From assembly GCA_017417585.1 (NCBI GenBank), contig JAFPYX010000033.1:1-64000 (forward strand): 64,000 bases of DNA, given 5' to 3'. A program made the position numbers and the translations under genes. This DNA is from Victivallales bacterium (GTDB taxonomy: Bacteria; Verrucomicrobiota; Lentisphaeria; Oligosphaerales; Oligosphaeraceae). The notes under the pieces are model-generated. The model saw only the letters and a program-made list of their open reading frames with translations, did not search any database and had not been told where the DNA came from. Shown here in pieces: positions 18,232 to 27,045 of the stretch; the first letter of the stretch is position 1; each line of letters begins with the position of its first letter.

Positions 18232-20175
18232 TTATTCCTCCCGGAGGCCTTGTTCGGCGCACTTGGCGAGGGCGTGTTCGGCTAGCGTGCGGAAATTCGG
18301 GAAGAGCGGCGAGGCCTGTGCGGCCTCCAGCAGATGGCGCAGGGCCGGCAGGATAAATTGCCGATACCACTCCAGGTGGTCCTTGAGCCAGAGCTTCCCA
18401 TAGGCTCCGAGCGCCTGCATGAGACGCTGGATTGCCGCGGCGTGGAACACCGCGTCGGCGGGCGGCGTGCCGCCGAGCATCCTCACCTGGTGGCAATATT
18501 CCCACCAGGCCTCCAGCCGGAAGTCCGCAGTATAATGCTGATAGGGGTCGTAGAGCAGCGAGGCCATGTCGTAGGCGGCCGCGCCCAGCCGCATGCCCTG
18601 GAAGTCGATCAGGAAGACCTTGCCGTCCAGCACCTTGACATTGGCGCTCTGGAGGTCGCGGTGGATGGGAACGAGGGGTTCCTGCAGGAGCAGCGTGCGC
18701 AGACGGCAGTATTCGTAGGCCACATCCGACCAGACCTCGGGGCAGTGGAGGACGCGTCCAAGCAGGTTTTCGCGGAAGTAGTCGCGTTCCCAGTCGTAAA
18801 GTCCCTTGGTAAAGCCGGGCTGCAGCGGCAGCTCCTCCAGCCGCACTGCGACCGCCCCCAGCACGTGCAGTCGCGCGACCTGCTCGACCACCTGCAGCAG
18901 ATAGTCGCGCCGTGCGACGCTCTTCTCCAGCAATAGGTCGTTCTGGCCCAGATCCTCCGTGACCATCTCGTTGGCGTCGGCGAGATGCAGCAGCACGCGC
19001 GGAACACGGATGCCCAGCCGCGCCAGAAAGTCGCTGATTGCCGCAAAACTGGCGTTCTCCCGACGACGTGGATTATAGGACGACCACACCAGCGTGCGGT
19101 GTTTCGCGGGATCCGGAATGCGGTAGTAGTGGCGTCCGGAGCCCTGCTTGGGCAGCGCCTCCATCGACAGCCCGTCCGCGTCCAAGTCGAAGCTCGCCAG
19201 AATACGCGGGTCGGGACGTTCCGCCGCGCCCGTGGTGGGCGGGGCCTTCACAGTCCCGCCGGTAAGAATGCCGTCTGCATAGAGCAATGGCGCCTCAATG
19301 CGCGTATGGTCCCACAGCACGACATTGTGGAGATGCGCCCCTGGCGCCACGGCGACCTCCTCGCCCAGACCGATGGCGCCCGTGCACTTCACGCCCTGTG
19401 ATTCCAGCTCGAAGCGCCGGCGGGACTGCACGACCTGCGCCTCGCGCAGGTGCGGCTGGCTGACCAGAGCGCAGTCCGCGATGGCGCCGTGGGCGCGGAT
19501 ATACTCCTGCGCGGTGCCCACGTCGCTCCAGAAAAGCCTTGGATTAGCGACCATCCCGCAGATGCGGCGCCCGGCGGCCGCGGCGCGCAGGAATGCGTCC
19601 AGGATGCTTGGAGCCTCCTGGTCAGGCGGGAGGAAATCCAGAATATCCTTTTTAAATAGGTAGAGACCGGAGAACGTCAGGTCGCCATGAGGATCGCGGA
19701 AGCTGAGAATGCGGTCATCGGTATCCAGCAGCACGCCGTTGGCGCGGTGGTTTGGGATCAGCAGCACCGTGACGTCCGCGCCGGTCTCGTGGTGGCGTTC
19801 GATAAGCTTGCGCAGGTCGTTGTCGTGCACGATATCGACATTGTGAACCAGAATCTCGTCCGCATCTGGCGCAAGTTCGGCGACGCCCTTCCGCAATCCG
19901 CCGCCGTGGTTCAGGAGTTTTTCCTCTTGCGAGCATCGGATGTCCCAGTCGTAGCATCGTGAGAGTTCCGCGCAGGCGGCCACGACCTTCTCCCGCATGA
20001 AGCACGCATTCACCACCACCTGCTCCACGCCGGGCAGCGCACGAAGCTCCGCCACCGCCAGCTCCAGAAGCGGCACTCCGCAGAAGGGCAGGAGCGCCTT
20101 CGGGCAGACCAGCGTCGCGGGGCGCATCCGCCGCCCCTCGCCGGCCGCCAACACAAATCCGCAGATTCTAGTCAT
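18232..20175 (-). CDS. MurU-like nucleotidyltransferase fused through a beta-helix to an AmgK-like sugar kinase
   Basis: 647 residues. Residues 1-235 form a sugar-1-phosphate nucleotidyltransferase: GFVLAAGEGRRMRPAT with the nucleotide loop, PKALLPFCGVPLL, VHNVDIVHD with the metal Asp, and WSDVGTAQEY. Residues about 245-310 look like left-handed beta-helix turns (GAIGLGEEVAVAPGAHL). Residues about 325-640 are an aminoglycoside-phosphotransferase-type kinase with VPIHRDLQSANV (near 505) and FLIDFQGM (near 525). In pseudomonads AmgK phosphorylates MurNAc/GlcNAc at C1 and MurU makes UDP-MurNAc, so a one-piece peptidoglycan-recycling enzyme is inferred. ATG 20175 is preferred to TTG 20184. It starts 14 bases after the kinase gene's stop. 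Confidence 0.75.
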   Translation of the reverse strand: MTRICGFVLAAGEGRRMRPATLVCPKALLPFCGVPLLELAVAELRALPGVEQVVVNACFMREKVVAACAELSRCYDWDIRCSQEEKLLNHGGGLRKGVAELAPDADEILVHNVDIVHDNDLRKLIERHHETGADVTVLLIPNHRANGVLLDTDDRILSFRDPHGDLTFSGLYLFKKDILDFLPPDQEAPSILDAFLRAAAAGRRICGMVANPRLFWSDVGTAQEYIRAHGAIADCALVSQPHLREAQVVQSRRRFELESQGVKCTGAIGLGEEVAVAPGAHLHNVVLWDHTRIEAPLLYADGILTGGTVKAPPTTGAAERPDPRILASFDLDADGLSMEALPKQGSGRHYYRIPDPAKHRTLVWSSYNPRRRENASFAAISDFLARLGIRVPRVLLHLADANEMVTEDLGQNDLLLEKSVARRDYLLQVVEQVARLHVLGAVAVRLEELPLQPGFTKGLYDWERDYFRENLLGRVLHCPEVWSDVAYEYCRLRTLLLQEPLVPIHRDLQSANVKVLDGKVFLIDFQGMRLGAAAYDMASLLYDPYQHYTADFRLEAWWEYCHQVRMLGGTPPADAVFHAAAIQRLMQALGAYGKLWLKDHLEWYRQFILPALRHLLEAAQASPLFPNFRTLAEHALAKCAEQGLREE

Positions 20176-20189
20176 AAAAAACAAAGTAC

Positions 20190-22046
20190 TTACTGTCCAT
20201 TGACTGGTGCAGACTCATCGGGCACACTCCCCCAAAGGGGCATTTCATCCTGTGCAGACACGAGCCACTCGTCCTCTGAAACAGGTGCCTCGCTTGGCTT
20301 GAACAGCCGCAATTGACTTAGCTCAATTTTACCATCCGACTCGCTGACAAGCTGGACGCGCAACCGCAACGGACCGCAATCCGGAACCTCCAAATCCCTG
20401 GAGCCATATTGGGACTCAAAATGAATCAGCCGAACAACCTGCCCGCCCCTTTGGTTTTTCTGGACAGCAAGCTCAATCGCATGCCTGGTTCTAGACAACG
20501 CCTTCTCTTCGGCATCCTGCATCGCATCCTCCGCAGAGAAAAACTCCTCCTCGAAAATGCCCATGTGTGTAACCACCCACTTGAATTCCGCATTCTGAGG
20601 CTGCCAATTGGCTGGTGGATCCACCGGTTCCAGCTTGATGGCCAATATACATTCCGTAGCCTCTCGGAACATGATCAGGGTAAATTTAATATCACACTCG
20701 TCAGGCAATTCTCGTCCTTCCCAAAAAAGATCCAGCCTTCGCATGCCTCCGGCAGCGGACTTTTTCTCCGGCAGCTTCGGAAGGCGATCGGGCGAAGACA
20801 CCTCCCATTCCTCATCCAGCCGCCCTCCCCAAGGGTCATACCATTCATCATGGATGAATTCCCGAACCAAGGGACGTTCTGAACCGTATCCTGGAAACGA
20901 GGCCACAAGCTCACCGTCCGACATGCTTGCCAGATTCTCTCTTGGCGGAACGGCGCGTTTGATTTGGACAATCACCCCCGCCAGAATCAGGATCAGCATC
21001 ACGAAGACCACATTCGCGATTTGGAAGAACCGCCGGAGCTTCTTTTGGCGCAGCAGTCTTGTCTGCCGTTCCGGATCACGCGCATTCTCCATCAATTCCT
21101 TCCAGGCCTCCCGGAATTCCACCACCGAGTGAAATCGGTCGGACGGTTTTGCCGCACAGGCATGCAGAGTCACGAAGGCGTTGAGCAACTTGGCCTCGTA
21201 AGCCGTCAAGACACCCGGCACTTCCATCAATGGCGGCCTCATCGGCGGCGCCATGCCATCTCGACTTGCCGCCACGTAGCAGTAATTCAGGTGTTCCTTC
21301 ACTTGAAGATTCAGGCACAACCGATAGATGACCTCGCCCAACTGATACAGGTCTTCGTAACAATAGCATTTCCCCGTCATGCCCTTGTTTCGCTGCTCAG
21401 CGGACATATACGACCAAGTTCCCGCGCCGCACCAGACCTCCGTATCCTGCTTCACCATACATCCCAGGTCGCCCAGCACCGCGTTGCCGCTCAGGAAAAG
21501 GACATTCTCCGGCTTGATGTCGCGATGCACCAATCCAAGCTTCTCCAGGTGCTCCAGTCCATCCAGCAAGCCCATGACATATTGATTGATCTCCTTCAGA
21601 GGCAGGACCCGCTTCGAATCACCGTCATGCATCCGCGTATAAAGATTGTCGGGCTTGTAACAGGCGATCTCCTTGTCATTCTCCACGGCGCGTCCCAGTT
21701 TCGCGTCATCCGCCAAGTCCATCGAATAGCATAAATAGCCGTCTTCGGGGCCGCCACCCCACACATCATGGACAGTAATGAGGTTGGTTTGTGCCTTATG
21801 GTATTTTATATATTCCGCCAGCGCTTCCAGCTCAATCTGTTTTGCACCTTCCTTATTGACCCATTTCAGCGCCAGGTAGCGACGGATCACCCCGGTTTTC
21901 ACACCCAGAAGGATCCTTCCATACGCACCGGTGCTTTCCTTTGCCCCCAGCCCGCAATTCAGAAGCGCAATATCCTTATTCTTCAGTTTTTCCTGGATTT
22001 CCAGGTTTTCTGAGACATTTGCTTGGGAAGGCTCGGACAGAGTCAT
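20190..22046 (-). CDS. Membrane-anchored Ser/Thr protein kinase
   Basis: 618 residues. The kinase domain lies at about 30-320: a divergent glycine loop in GLGAKESTGAYGRILLGV, ATP-site Lys in LALKWV, the catalytic loop LVHRDIKPENVLF (near 175), and DLG in place of DFG (near 193). SAEQ replaces the usual APE. A single transmembrane helix (about 343-365, VVFVMLILILAGVIVQI) links to a 250-residue outer domain of unknown fold. The catalytic residues are present, so activity is likely. The gene precedes the MurU/AmgK fusion by 14 bases and follows the sigma factor gene by 129 bases, suggesting an envelope-sensing role. Confidence 0.85.
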   Translation of the reverse strand: MTLSEPSQANVSENLEIQEKLKNKDIALLNCGLGAKESTGAYGRILLGVKTGVIRRYLALKWVNKEGAKQIELEALAEYIKYHKAQTNLITVHDVWGGGPEDGYLCYSMDLADDAKLGRAVENDKEIACYKPDNLYTRMHDGDSKRVLPLKEINQYVMGLLDGLEHLEKLGLVHRDIKPENVLFLSGNAVLGDLGCMVKQDTEVWCGAGTWSYMSAEQRNKGMTGKCYCYEDLYQLGEVIYRLCLNLQVKEHLNYCYVAASRDGMAPPMRPPLMEVPGVLTAYEAKLLNAFVTLHACAAKPSDRFHSVVEFREAWKELMENARDPERQTRLLRQKKLRRFFQIANVVFVMLILILAGVIVQIKRAVPPRENLASMSDGELVASFPGYGSERPLVREFIHDEWYDPWGGRLDEEWEVSSPDRLPKLPEKKSAAGGMRRLDLFWEGRELPDECDIKFTLIMFREATECILAIKLEPVDPPANWQPQNAEFKWVVTHMGIFEEEFFSAEDAMQDAEEKALSRTRHAIELAVQKNQRGGQVVRLIHFESQYGSRDLEVPDCGPLRLRVQLVSESDGKIELSQLRLFKPSEAPVSEDEWLVSAQDEMPLWGSVPDESAPVNGQ

Positions 22047-22175
22047 GGATGATTGGATGATTTGCTTGCAATTCGCCTAGAATGGGTTCCTCAAAGCATC
22101 GGTGTCATCGAAAACCGTCGCCGTCTAGGGTTGAGCTGGTTCAAAACATCATTCGCCACGTCTTGAGCAGTTCAG

Positions 22176-23087
22176 TCAAAGTTCGGATTTCTCAGGAGGA
22201 GGCATTGAGCCGGCAGCGGCATCCTGAAACCGACTCAGGCTCTGTTCGACTTCCAACTCGCTGGAGACATGCTTCTGCGCCCCTTGGAGGATTTTCTGCT
22301 GCAGTTCACGCGTCTGGCGGGCCTCCTCCACTTGCGCCAGGCATTCGGGGCATTTCTTCAAATGACTCTCAATCCGGCGACGGAGCAAAAATCCGCATTC
22401 CTCGAAAATATATTGCTGAATTTCCTCCCGTTTCAAGTGCTTGCCCTCCGCAGCGCCAGTTTCCTGACTTTTTTTCCGCGCGGACGGCATGACTTCTCCT
22501 GTCAACTCGCAGTAGATACGCTTCAGCTGTTCTGAGAGTTCGTCACTGTTCCAATAAACCGTTGACTGTGGCACATCGAGATACTCCACAATTTTCTTGA
22601 CCGGCCATTTTTCCTCGTAGCGCAACTGCCAGCATTGATATTTCACAGGGTCTTGCACCGAGCGCTGCAGGGTCTCCTTCGCCGCCGAGTAAACCTCATT
22701 CGCCTCATGTTCCTGCAAAGCCTTCTCAATATCGTCCGCACCGGCAAACTCCATGGGCTTCCCTTCGTCATCCGTAGGCCAATCCACGATGACGTCATTC
22801 CGTCGTCCACGCTCCCGAAACATATCCATCGCCACAGTATGCACCATGCTTGCGAAATATCCACGGAATTTCTTGTCGGGATTCCGCTGGAATTTTTCCC
22901 GGCGCTCCCAGAATTTCACCATTACCCGTGAAGTCAACTCCTCGATGTCCTGGTCCAAAAGGCCAAGATATCTTCCCAGATAAACCACCAGCCGGCGGTA
23001 TTTTTGATAAAACTTCTCCCACTCGGTTTCATTGCCGTGCAGGACACCTTCAATCATCGAATCACGTGTTTTTGTCAGCTCGTACAT
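22176..23087 (-). CDS. ECF-like sigma factor with fused C-terminal zinc-finger-type domain
   Basis: 303 residues. Region 2: YQKYRRLVVYLGRYLGLL, then DIEELTSRVMVKFWERREKF and GYFASMVHTVAMDMFRERGR. Region 4: LRYEEKWPVKKIVEYLDVPQSTVYW near 170. After a Lys/Gln-rich linker comes RREEIQQYIFEECG-type sequence with RIESHLKKCPECLAQVEE (near 245), the H-x3-C-x2-C arrangement of anti-sigma zf-HC2 (ZAS) domains. The protein therefore seems to carry its own inhibitory or sensing domain. ATG 23087 is preferred to TTG 23123, which lies inside the upstream terminator. Two nearby promoters share an ECF-type motif, so this factor may drive them. Confidence 0.82.
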   Translation of the reverse strand: MYELTKTRDSMIEGVLHGNETEWEKFYQKYRRLVVYLGRYLGLLDQDIEELTSRVMVKFWERREKFQRNPDKKFRGYFASMVHTVAMDMFRERGRRNDVIVDWPTDDEGKPMEFAGADDIEKALQEHEANEVYSAAKETLQRSVQDPVKYQCWQLRYEEKWPVKKIVEYLDVPQSTVYWNSDELSEQLKRIYCELTGEVMPSARKKSQETGAAEGKHLKREEIQQYIFEECGFLLRRRIESHLKKCPECLAQVEEARQTRELQQKILQGAQKHVSSELEVEQSLSRFQDAAAGSMPPPEKSEL

Positions 23088-23121
23088 ACTTGCATGAGGG
23101 AGTTTTAAACACACAAAAGCC

Positions 23122-23150
23122 AATCCCAGGCGTTCCTGGCGCCTGGGATT
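23122..23150 (-). terminator. Intrinsic terminator of the His-rich protein gene
   Basis: AATCCCAGGCG (23122-23132) and CGCCTGGGATT (23140-23150) form a perfect 11-bp stem with a 7-base loop. On the minus strand the stem is followed by GGCTTTTGTGTGTTT. It lies 55 bases beyond the stop of the gene ending at 23205. Confidence 0.8.
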
Positions 23151-23204
23151 GACCCGCGAATCAGCCTTGTTCCAGATGAAGCAGACGAACGAACGATGAA
23201 TTCC

Positions 23205-23747
23205 TCATCGCCAGTAGGTCTGCGTCCGCACTGGGGTGACCACAGGGGTGGAAGCCGGAATGACAACCGGCTGGACTTGCACTGGTTGAACAGAAACCGG
23301 AGCCGTCACCACAGGGGTCGGAGTTACCACCGTCGGGGTCACATAGACCGGCTGGGGCTGTTGAACCACCACCGGCTGCTGAACAACCGGTTGCTGGACA
23401 ACCACAGGCTGGGTGACGACGGGCGGCTGCGCATACACCGTCTCCTGAACCACCGTGGTAGTGGGGGGATTGACGATGTCATTGATCAGTGCGATGCCTT
23501 CCAAGGTCGCATCGATAATCAGCGCGCTATTATACCACCCCCTGGACGGACCGCTGTGATGGTGGTGATGGTGGTGGCCGCCACCGTGGTAGTAATGCGG
23601 GGCCGGCACATATCCACGATGACCGCCGTGGAAGCCCGGACGGGGGCCAGGGCCGCCGTGTCCACGATGGCCGCGGGCGAAAATGGGAGTGGCGCAGAAA
23701 GCGAAGATGCAAATCGTCGCGAGAAGAACAGTCTTGAACTTTTTCAT
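23205..23747 (-). CDS. Exported His/Gly-rich protein with Val-Pro-Gln repeat tail
   Basis: 180 residues. A signal peptide (MKKFKTVLLATICIFAFCATPIFA) is followed by a Gly/His/Arg-rich region (GHRGHGGPGPRP, then a run of seven His near residue 65). A short helical stretch (ALIIDATLEGIALINDIVN) comes next, then a low-complexity tail of VVQQPVV/PVVTP repeats ending in YWR. No enzyme motif is present; metal binding by the His run and a cell-surface location are inferred. ATG 23747 is fixed by AGGAGG 7 bases upstream. An ECF-type promoter motif lies about 80 bases upstream, and the terminator at 23122-23150 makes this a single-gene transcript. Confidence 0.8.
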   Translation of the reverse strand: MKKFKTVLLATICIFAFCATPIFARGHRGHGGPGPRPGFHGGHRGYVPAPHYYHGGGHHHHHHHSGPSRGWYNSALIIDATLEGIALINDIVNPPTTTVVQETVYAQPPVVTQPVVVQQPVVQQPVVVQQPQPVYVTPTVVTPTPVVTAPVSVQPVQVQPVVIPASTPVVTPVRTQTYWR

Positions 23748-23823
23748 AATTGGTCCTCCTGTTTTTGTCACTTGCAGTTTGTTGAAAAGAGTTTTTTCGG
23801 ATAGGCGAAGGATTTTCGTCTCA

Positions 23824-23857
23824 CTTGTATTACGACTGTCTTTTGCGCTTTTCCAAC
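23824..23857 (-). promoter_or_regulatory. Candidate ECF-type promoter upstream of the His-rich protein gene
   Basis: On the minus strand: GTTGGAAAA, then about 15 bases, then CGTAATACAAG. This has the GGAA (-35) and CGT (-10) flavour of ECF promoters and matches the site at 26957-26990 closely in sequence and exactly in spacing. A weaker copy (TTGGAAAA, 14 bases, CGAT) lies further upstream at 23874-23899. Confidence 0.55.
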
Positions 23858-23980
23858 AATCAAGTCAAATTTTATCGTTTTTTTTGACTCTTTTTCCAAT
23901 GATCGGCGCACTGTCCACGCCTTCCCGGCTTCATGGCTCCACCGCTTGCTGAAGCCTCCTTCCCTGACATCTGGGAAACC

Positions 23981-24754
23981 TCAGGGTTCCTCGAATTCAG
24001 GGAAATGCTGCGCAAGATTGAAGAGAGCCGCATTCAAGGCGACCTTCATCAATTGCGGATATCGGCTGGCATCCTTTCCGGCATTCCAGTAGAGCCAATG
24101 GACAGTGCTAGCCTGGCCATTGTAATGATACTCCCAAGCCACCTCCTGTGTACGTCGATTCACCAACTGGAAGCCGACCGACAAGTGATTCTGGGAGACC
24201 CCGCAGGGGAAACCGATTACCCAGAGCAACGGTGCCACCAAGTAAGTCACGCCATAGGTCAGTCGTTCCCCTTCGTATGTCGTGTCATAGAGGCTTCCGC
24301 GGAAAATCCAGTCGGTCTCCGCCTCCTTGCCTGGCATTAGCATCACGCACGGCTGGCGGAACAAATGCGAATAGTTCAAGCTTCCGGCAGCTGCCGCCGC
24401 CATCTCGACGTCGAATTGGCACCAATAGCTGCGCAAGGTGGCAAAACCATGCTCGCCAGGCACCTCCGGATGCGACTTGGAAACCCAGGCATAGGGCAAC
24501 AACGGGAACCATCCCAAGGCAAAGGAACCACGTTCCAAGGACACCACCGCCGCATTGTCAATGCGTGTACGGCAATCCCGAAATGGCTCGACCCCCACTG
24601 TCTGGTCGCTGATTGGGCAGGGGAAACGCTGCATGACTCCCGGGGCCCGCCGATAATCGAAATGTGCGGTGGAAACACAGGATGAACCGATCCAGGCAAG
24701 CGCCAAGCATATTGCCAGGTGGAGGAAACACAAGAATCTACGCTGCGTTTTCAT
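23981..24754 (-). CDS. Lipoprotein of unknown function
   Basis: 257 residues. The N-terminus MKTQRRFLCFLHLAICLALA ends in IGSSC, a lipobox, so lipid modification of Cys near residue 27 is expected. The mature part has no known motif; it contains LLPYAWVSKSHPE, YSHLFRQPCVMLMPG and a C-terminal helical region. ATG 24754 is chosen because it overlaps the galM stop as ATGA, which suggests translational coupling, and because a signal peptide then starts directly. It is the third gene of the operon 26872-23981. Confidence 0.7.
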   Translation of the reverse strand: MKTQRRFLCFLHLAICLALAWIGSSCVSTAHFDYRRAPGVMQRFPCPISDQTVGVEPFRDCRTRIDNAAVVSLERGSFALGWFPLLPYAWVSKSHPEVPGEHGFATLRSYWCQFDVEMAAAAAGSLNYSHLFRQPCVMLMPGKEAETDWIFRGSLYDTTYEGERLTYGVTYLVAPLLWVIGFPCGVSQNHLSVGFQLVNRRTQEVAWEYHYNGQASTVHWLYWNAGKDASRYPQLMKVALNAALFNLAQHFPEFEEP

Positions 24755-25872
24755 GGTTTGTCGGTGATTGTAAAAAAGCGCCAAGTCGTTGAACTACGGA
24801 ATGACTCACCTGGTTGCAAAAGCGTATCTGGAAACTCCGGATGATTGGGAGAGTCAGGAAAGTGCTGCGTTTCCAACGCAAGTCCGCCGCGATGTCCCAG
24901 CGCCCTGCCATTCTTGCCCCTGTTTTTATCACTGAGGAAATTGCCGGAATAGAATTGAATTCCGGGTTCCGTGGTACAAATCTCAACCGCGCGGCCCGTG
25001 GAGTCTTCGCAAAGCATCGCGGCCGGCGCCAACTCGCCTGCCGGAATACCCTGCCGTCTCAAGACAAAGTTGATGTCGTAACCGCCGCAGATGCGCAGCT
25101 GCTCATCCTCGTCATTGATTCTGGTGCCAATCTCCCGTAATGAGGTAAAATCGAATGGTGTCCCACTGACCGAACGAACCTCTCCGGTCGGAATCAGCCC
25201 CGGAGCCACCGGAGTGAAGAAATCCGCATTCAATTTCAGGCGATGGCCAAGAATGTTGCCATTCCCCTCGCCAAGCAAATTGAAGAAGACATGCTGAGTA
25301 AAGTTGACGGGTGTCACTGCATCGCTCTGAGCCTCGAAATCTATCCGCCAGAGGTTGTCTGGCGTGAGCGAATAAACCACCTTCACCCAGAGCGTTCCTG
25401 GGAATCCCTGGTCGTCTGCCGGACTGACACTTTTCAAGACCACACCGACTGTCGCGCCTTCTTGAAATGGCTCCGCTTCCCAGACATAGTCCTGAAAGGC
25501 GAAATTTCCACCATGCAGACAGCAAGGGCGTCCGTCAGGAAGATTATTTACCGGGAGCTGACATTGCCGGCCATTCAAGGAAAAACAACCATTCGCTATG
25601 CGGTTGGCGAACCGCCCGATCAGCGCACCAAAATACGGTTCGATTTCCTCATAGCCACGAACATCCTCAAACCCCAGCGTAATATCTTCAAACCGCCCGT
25701 TGCGGTCGGGAGTGAAGAGATGTTGAACATGGCCGCCAAAGTCCAGCACATCCATGGCGACTCCTCCAGCACCTCGAAGCAAAAACTGAGTCACCCTTCG
25801 ACCATCTTTCAAATGGCCGAAGGGTCTTGATTTCACCGATGGGATGTAGGATTCTGGGCTGGCCTCTGTCAT
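24751..25872 (-). CDS. galM: Aldose 1-epimerase (galactose mutarotase)
   Basis: 373 residues, the usual length. It interconverts alpha and beta anomers of aldoses. Motifs: FGALIGRFANRIANG, CLHGGNFAFQDYVW (catalytic-region His near 118), NFTQHVFFNL, CGGYDINFVL (substrate-binding Asp) and LALETQHFPDSPN with the catalytic Glu near 334. No signal peptide, so cytoplasmic. It lies 13 bases after an exported unknown and overlaps the lipoprotein gene by ATGA, an odd setting for a sugar enzyme. Confidence 0.92.
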   Translation of the reverse strand: MTEASPESYIPSVKSRPFGHLKDGRRVTQFLLRGAGGVAMDVLDFGGHVQHLFTPDRNGRFEDITLGFEDVRGYEEIEPYFGALIGRFANRIANGCFSLNGRQCQLPVNNLPDGRPCCLHGGNFAFQDYVWEAEPFQEGATVGVVLKSVSPADDQGFPGTLWVKVVYSLTPDNLWRIDFEAQSDAVTPVNFTQHVFFNLLGEGNGNILGHRLKLNADFFTPVAPGLIPTGEVRSVSGTPFDFTSLREIGTRINDEDEQLRICGGYDINFVLRRQGIPAGELAPAAMLCEDSTGRAVEICTTEPGIQFYSGNFLSDKNRGKNGRALGHRGGLALETQHFPDSPNHPEFPDTLLQPGESFRSSTTWRFFTITDKP

Positions 25873-25885
25873 TTGATCATCGTCT

Positions 25886-26872
25886 TCATTTGCTTATTGG
25901 TGGTGGCCATACCGACAGGAGTTGTTCTTTCAGCGCCAATTCAATGGCAAATTGGATAAATGCACTGGCGTTATTGCGGAGCACGGGACTCAGTTCCGCC
26001 GCACGCGGGTCGCTGGCCCTGAACTGCTTCAATTCGAATTTCTTTTCAAAGGTCAATTCGCCACTTGAAGTCGAATACTCCCGGAGGCGGCCCGCGAAGC
26101 TGATTTGAAACACCTTACGGTTCTGCGCGTCATTGACCGTCTGCATCACGTAGGAATCGATGGTGATCTCAACGATGCTCCCGTATTTCACCAGAAGCGT
26201 ATTTCCCATCTGCCGGCAACGCTCCGGAGTAACTTCAAAGAACCCGCCAAGCCGCATCGTCCGCAAGGCGTCTTCCACGTCCCGTCCTGCACAGCTGCGG
26301 TATCCCCGTGTCACCACGATGTTCTCCAGATAATTGCCCAGGTAGTTCTTCAGGAAAAGAGGCGCCTGGGGATCTTTGATACGCGGCATCAACAACACCT
26401 TCACCGGACCTTCGGCCTCCGCCACATCAGCGCACAGCCGTGCGGTCAATTCAGGGAGGCAATGCGGAAGATTCTGGAACTGTCCGACTTGAATCGAAAA
26501 AGGGCTACGGGAGAATCCCAACTTGGCGGCACATGCACGTGGTTCAACCCACAGCACAAATCCGCCGATATTGCGTTCAACCCGGACAAAAAGCATTCCG
26601 TCGGCCTGGGCCGTGTGCAACACATTGGCCTGCCCCGATTCATCCAGCCCTGTCATCTCAGCCAGAAGCCGGTTGCTGTCCACTTCCGACATCACCTTGA
26701 CATTGGCCTTTTGCGCCCCCTCGACAACGGCATTACGGAATTGCGCGATTATTCCCGGCGGCATCTGGTCCGAGAAGGCCTCCGGCGTAGGCACTGCAAT
26801 TTGCGCCGCCCATACCGCAATGCCTCCTGCAAACAACATTGCGCAAACGAATGGAATGAGATTGTTTTTCAT
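25886..26872 (-). CDS. Exported protein of unknown function
   Basis: 328 residues with a signal peptide (LIPFVCAMLFAGGIAVWAAQ). The remainder alternates strands and helices and has no catalytic motif; features include VKVLLMPRIKDPQAPLFLKNYL and RGYRSCAGRDVEDAL, loosely like CsgG/LpoB-type periplasmic proteins, but the resemblance is not firm. First gene of the operon with galM and the lipoprotein. An ECF-type promoter motif (26957-26990) lies about 85 bases upstream of ATG 26872. Confidence 0.65.
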   Translation of the reverse strand: MKNNLIPFVCAMLFAGGIAVWAAQIAVPTPEAFSDQMPPGIIAQFRNAVVEGAQKANVKVMSEVDSNRLLAEMTGLDESGQANVLHTAQADGMLFVRVERNIGGFVLWVEPRACAAKLGFSRSPFSIQVGQFQNLPHCLPELTARLCADVAEAEGPVKVLLMPRIKDPQAPLFLKNYLGNYLENIVVTRGYRSCAGRDVEDALRTMRLGGFFEVTPERCRQMGNTLLVKYGSIVEITIDSYVMQTVNDAQNRKVFQISFAGRLREYSTSSGELTFEKKFELKQFRASDPRAAELSPVLRNNASAFIQFAIELALKEQLLSVWPPPISK

Positions 26873-26956
26873 TTGAGGAAGGTCGTTTTTGGGGAGAAAG
26901 GGGAATCATCCACTGCGATTCTGCATTTCCGTCGCAATGCTGATAATCTAGTCCTG

Positions 26957-26990
26957 CTTGTACTACGCCTATTTCTCCCGATTTTCCAAC
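26957..26990 (-). promoter_or_regulatory. Candidate ECF-type promoter of the galM operon
   Basis: On the minus strand: GTTGGAAAA, then about 15 bases, then CGTAGTACAAG, matching 23824-23857 at about 25 of 34 positions with identical spacing. The nearby ECF-like sigma gene (22176-23087) is the obvious candidate reader. Confidence 0.55.
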
Positions 26991-27045
26991 CGCATTGTAA
27001 AAAATCTCACTTCCTAGCTAAAAAAGGTCGTTTCGCGGGCAGGGC

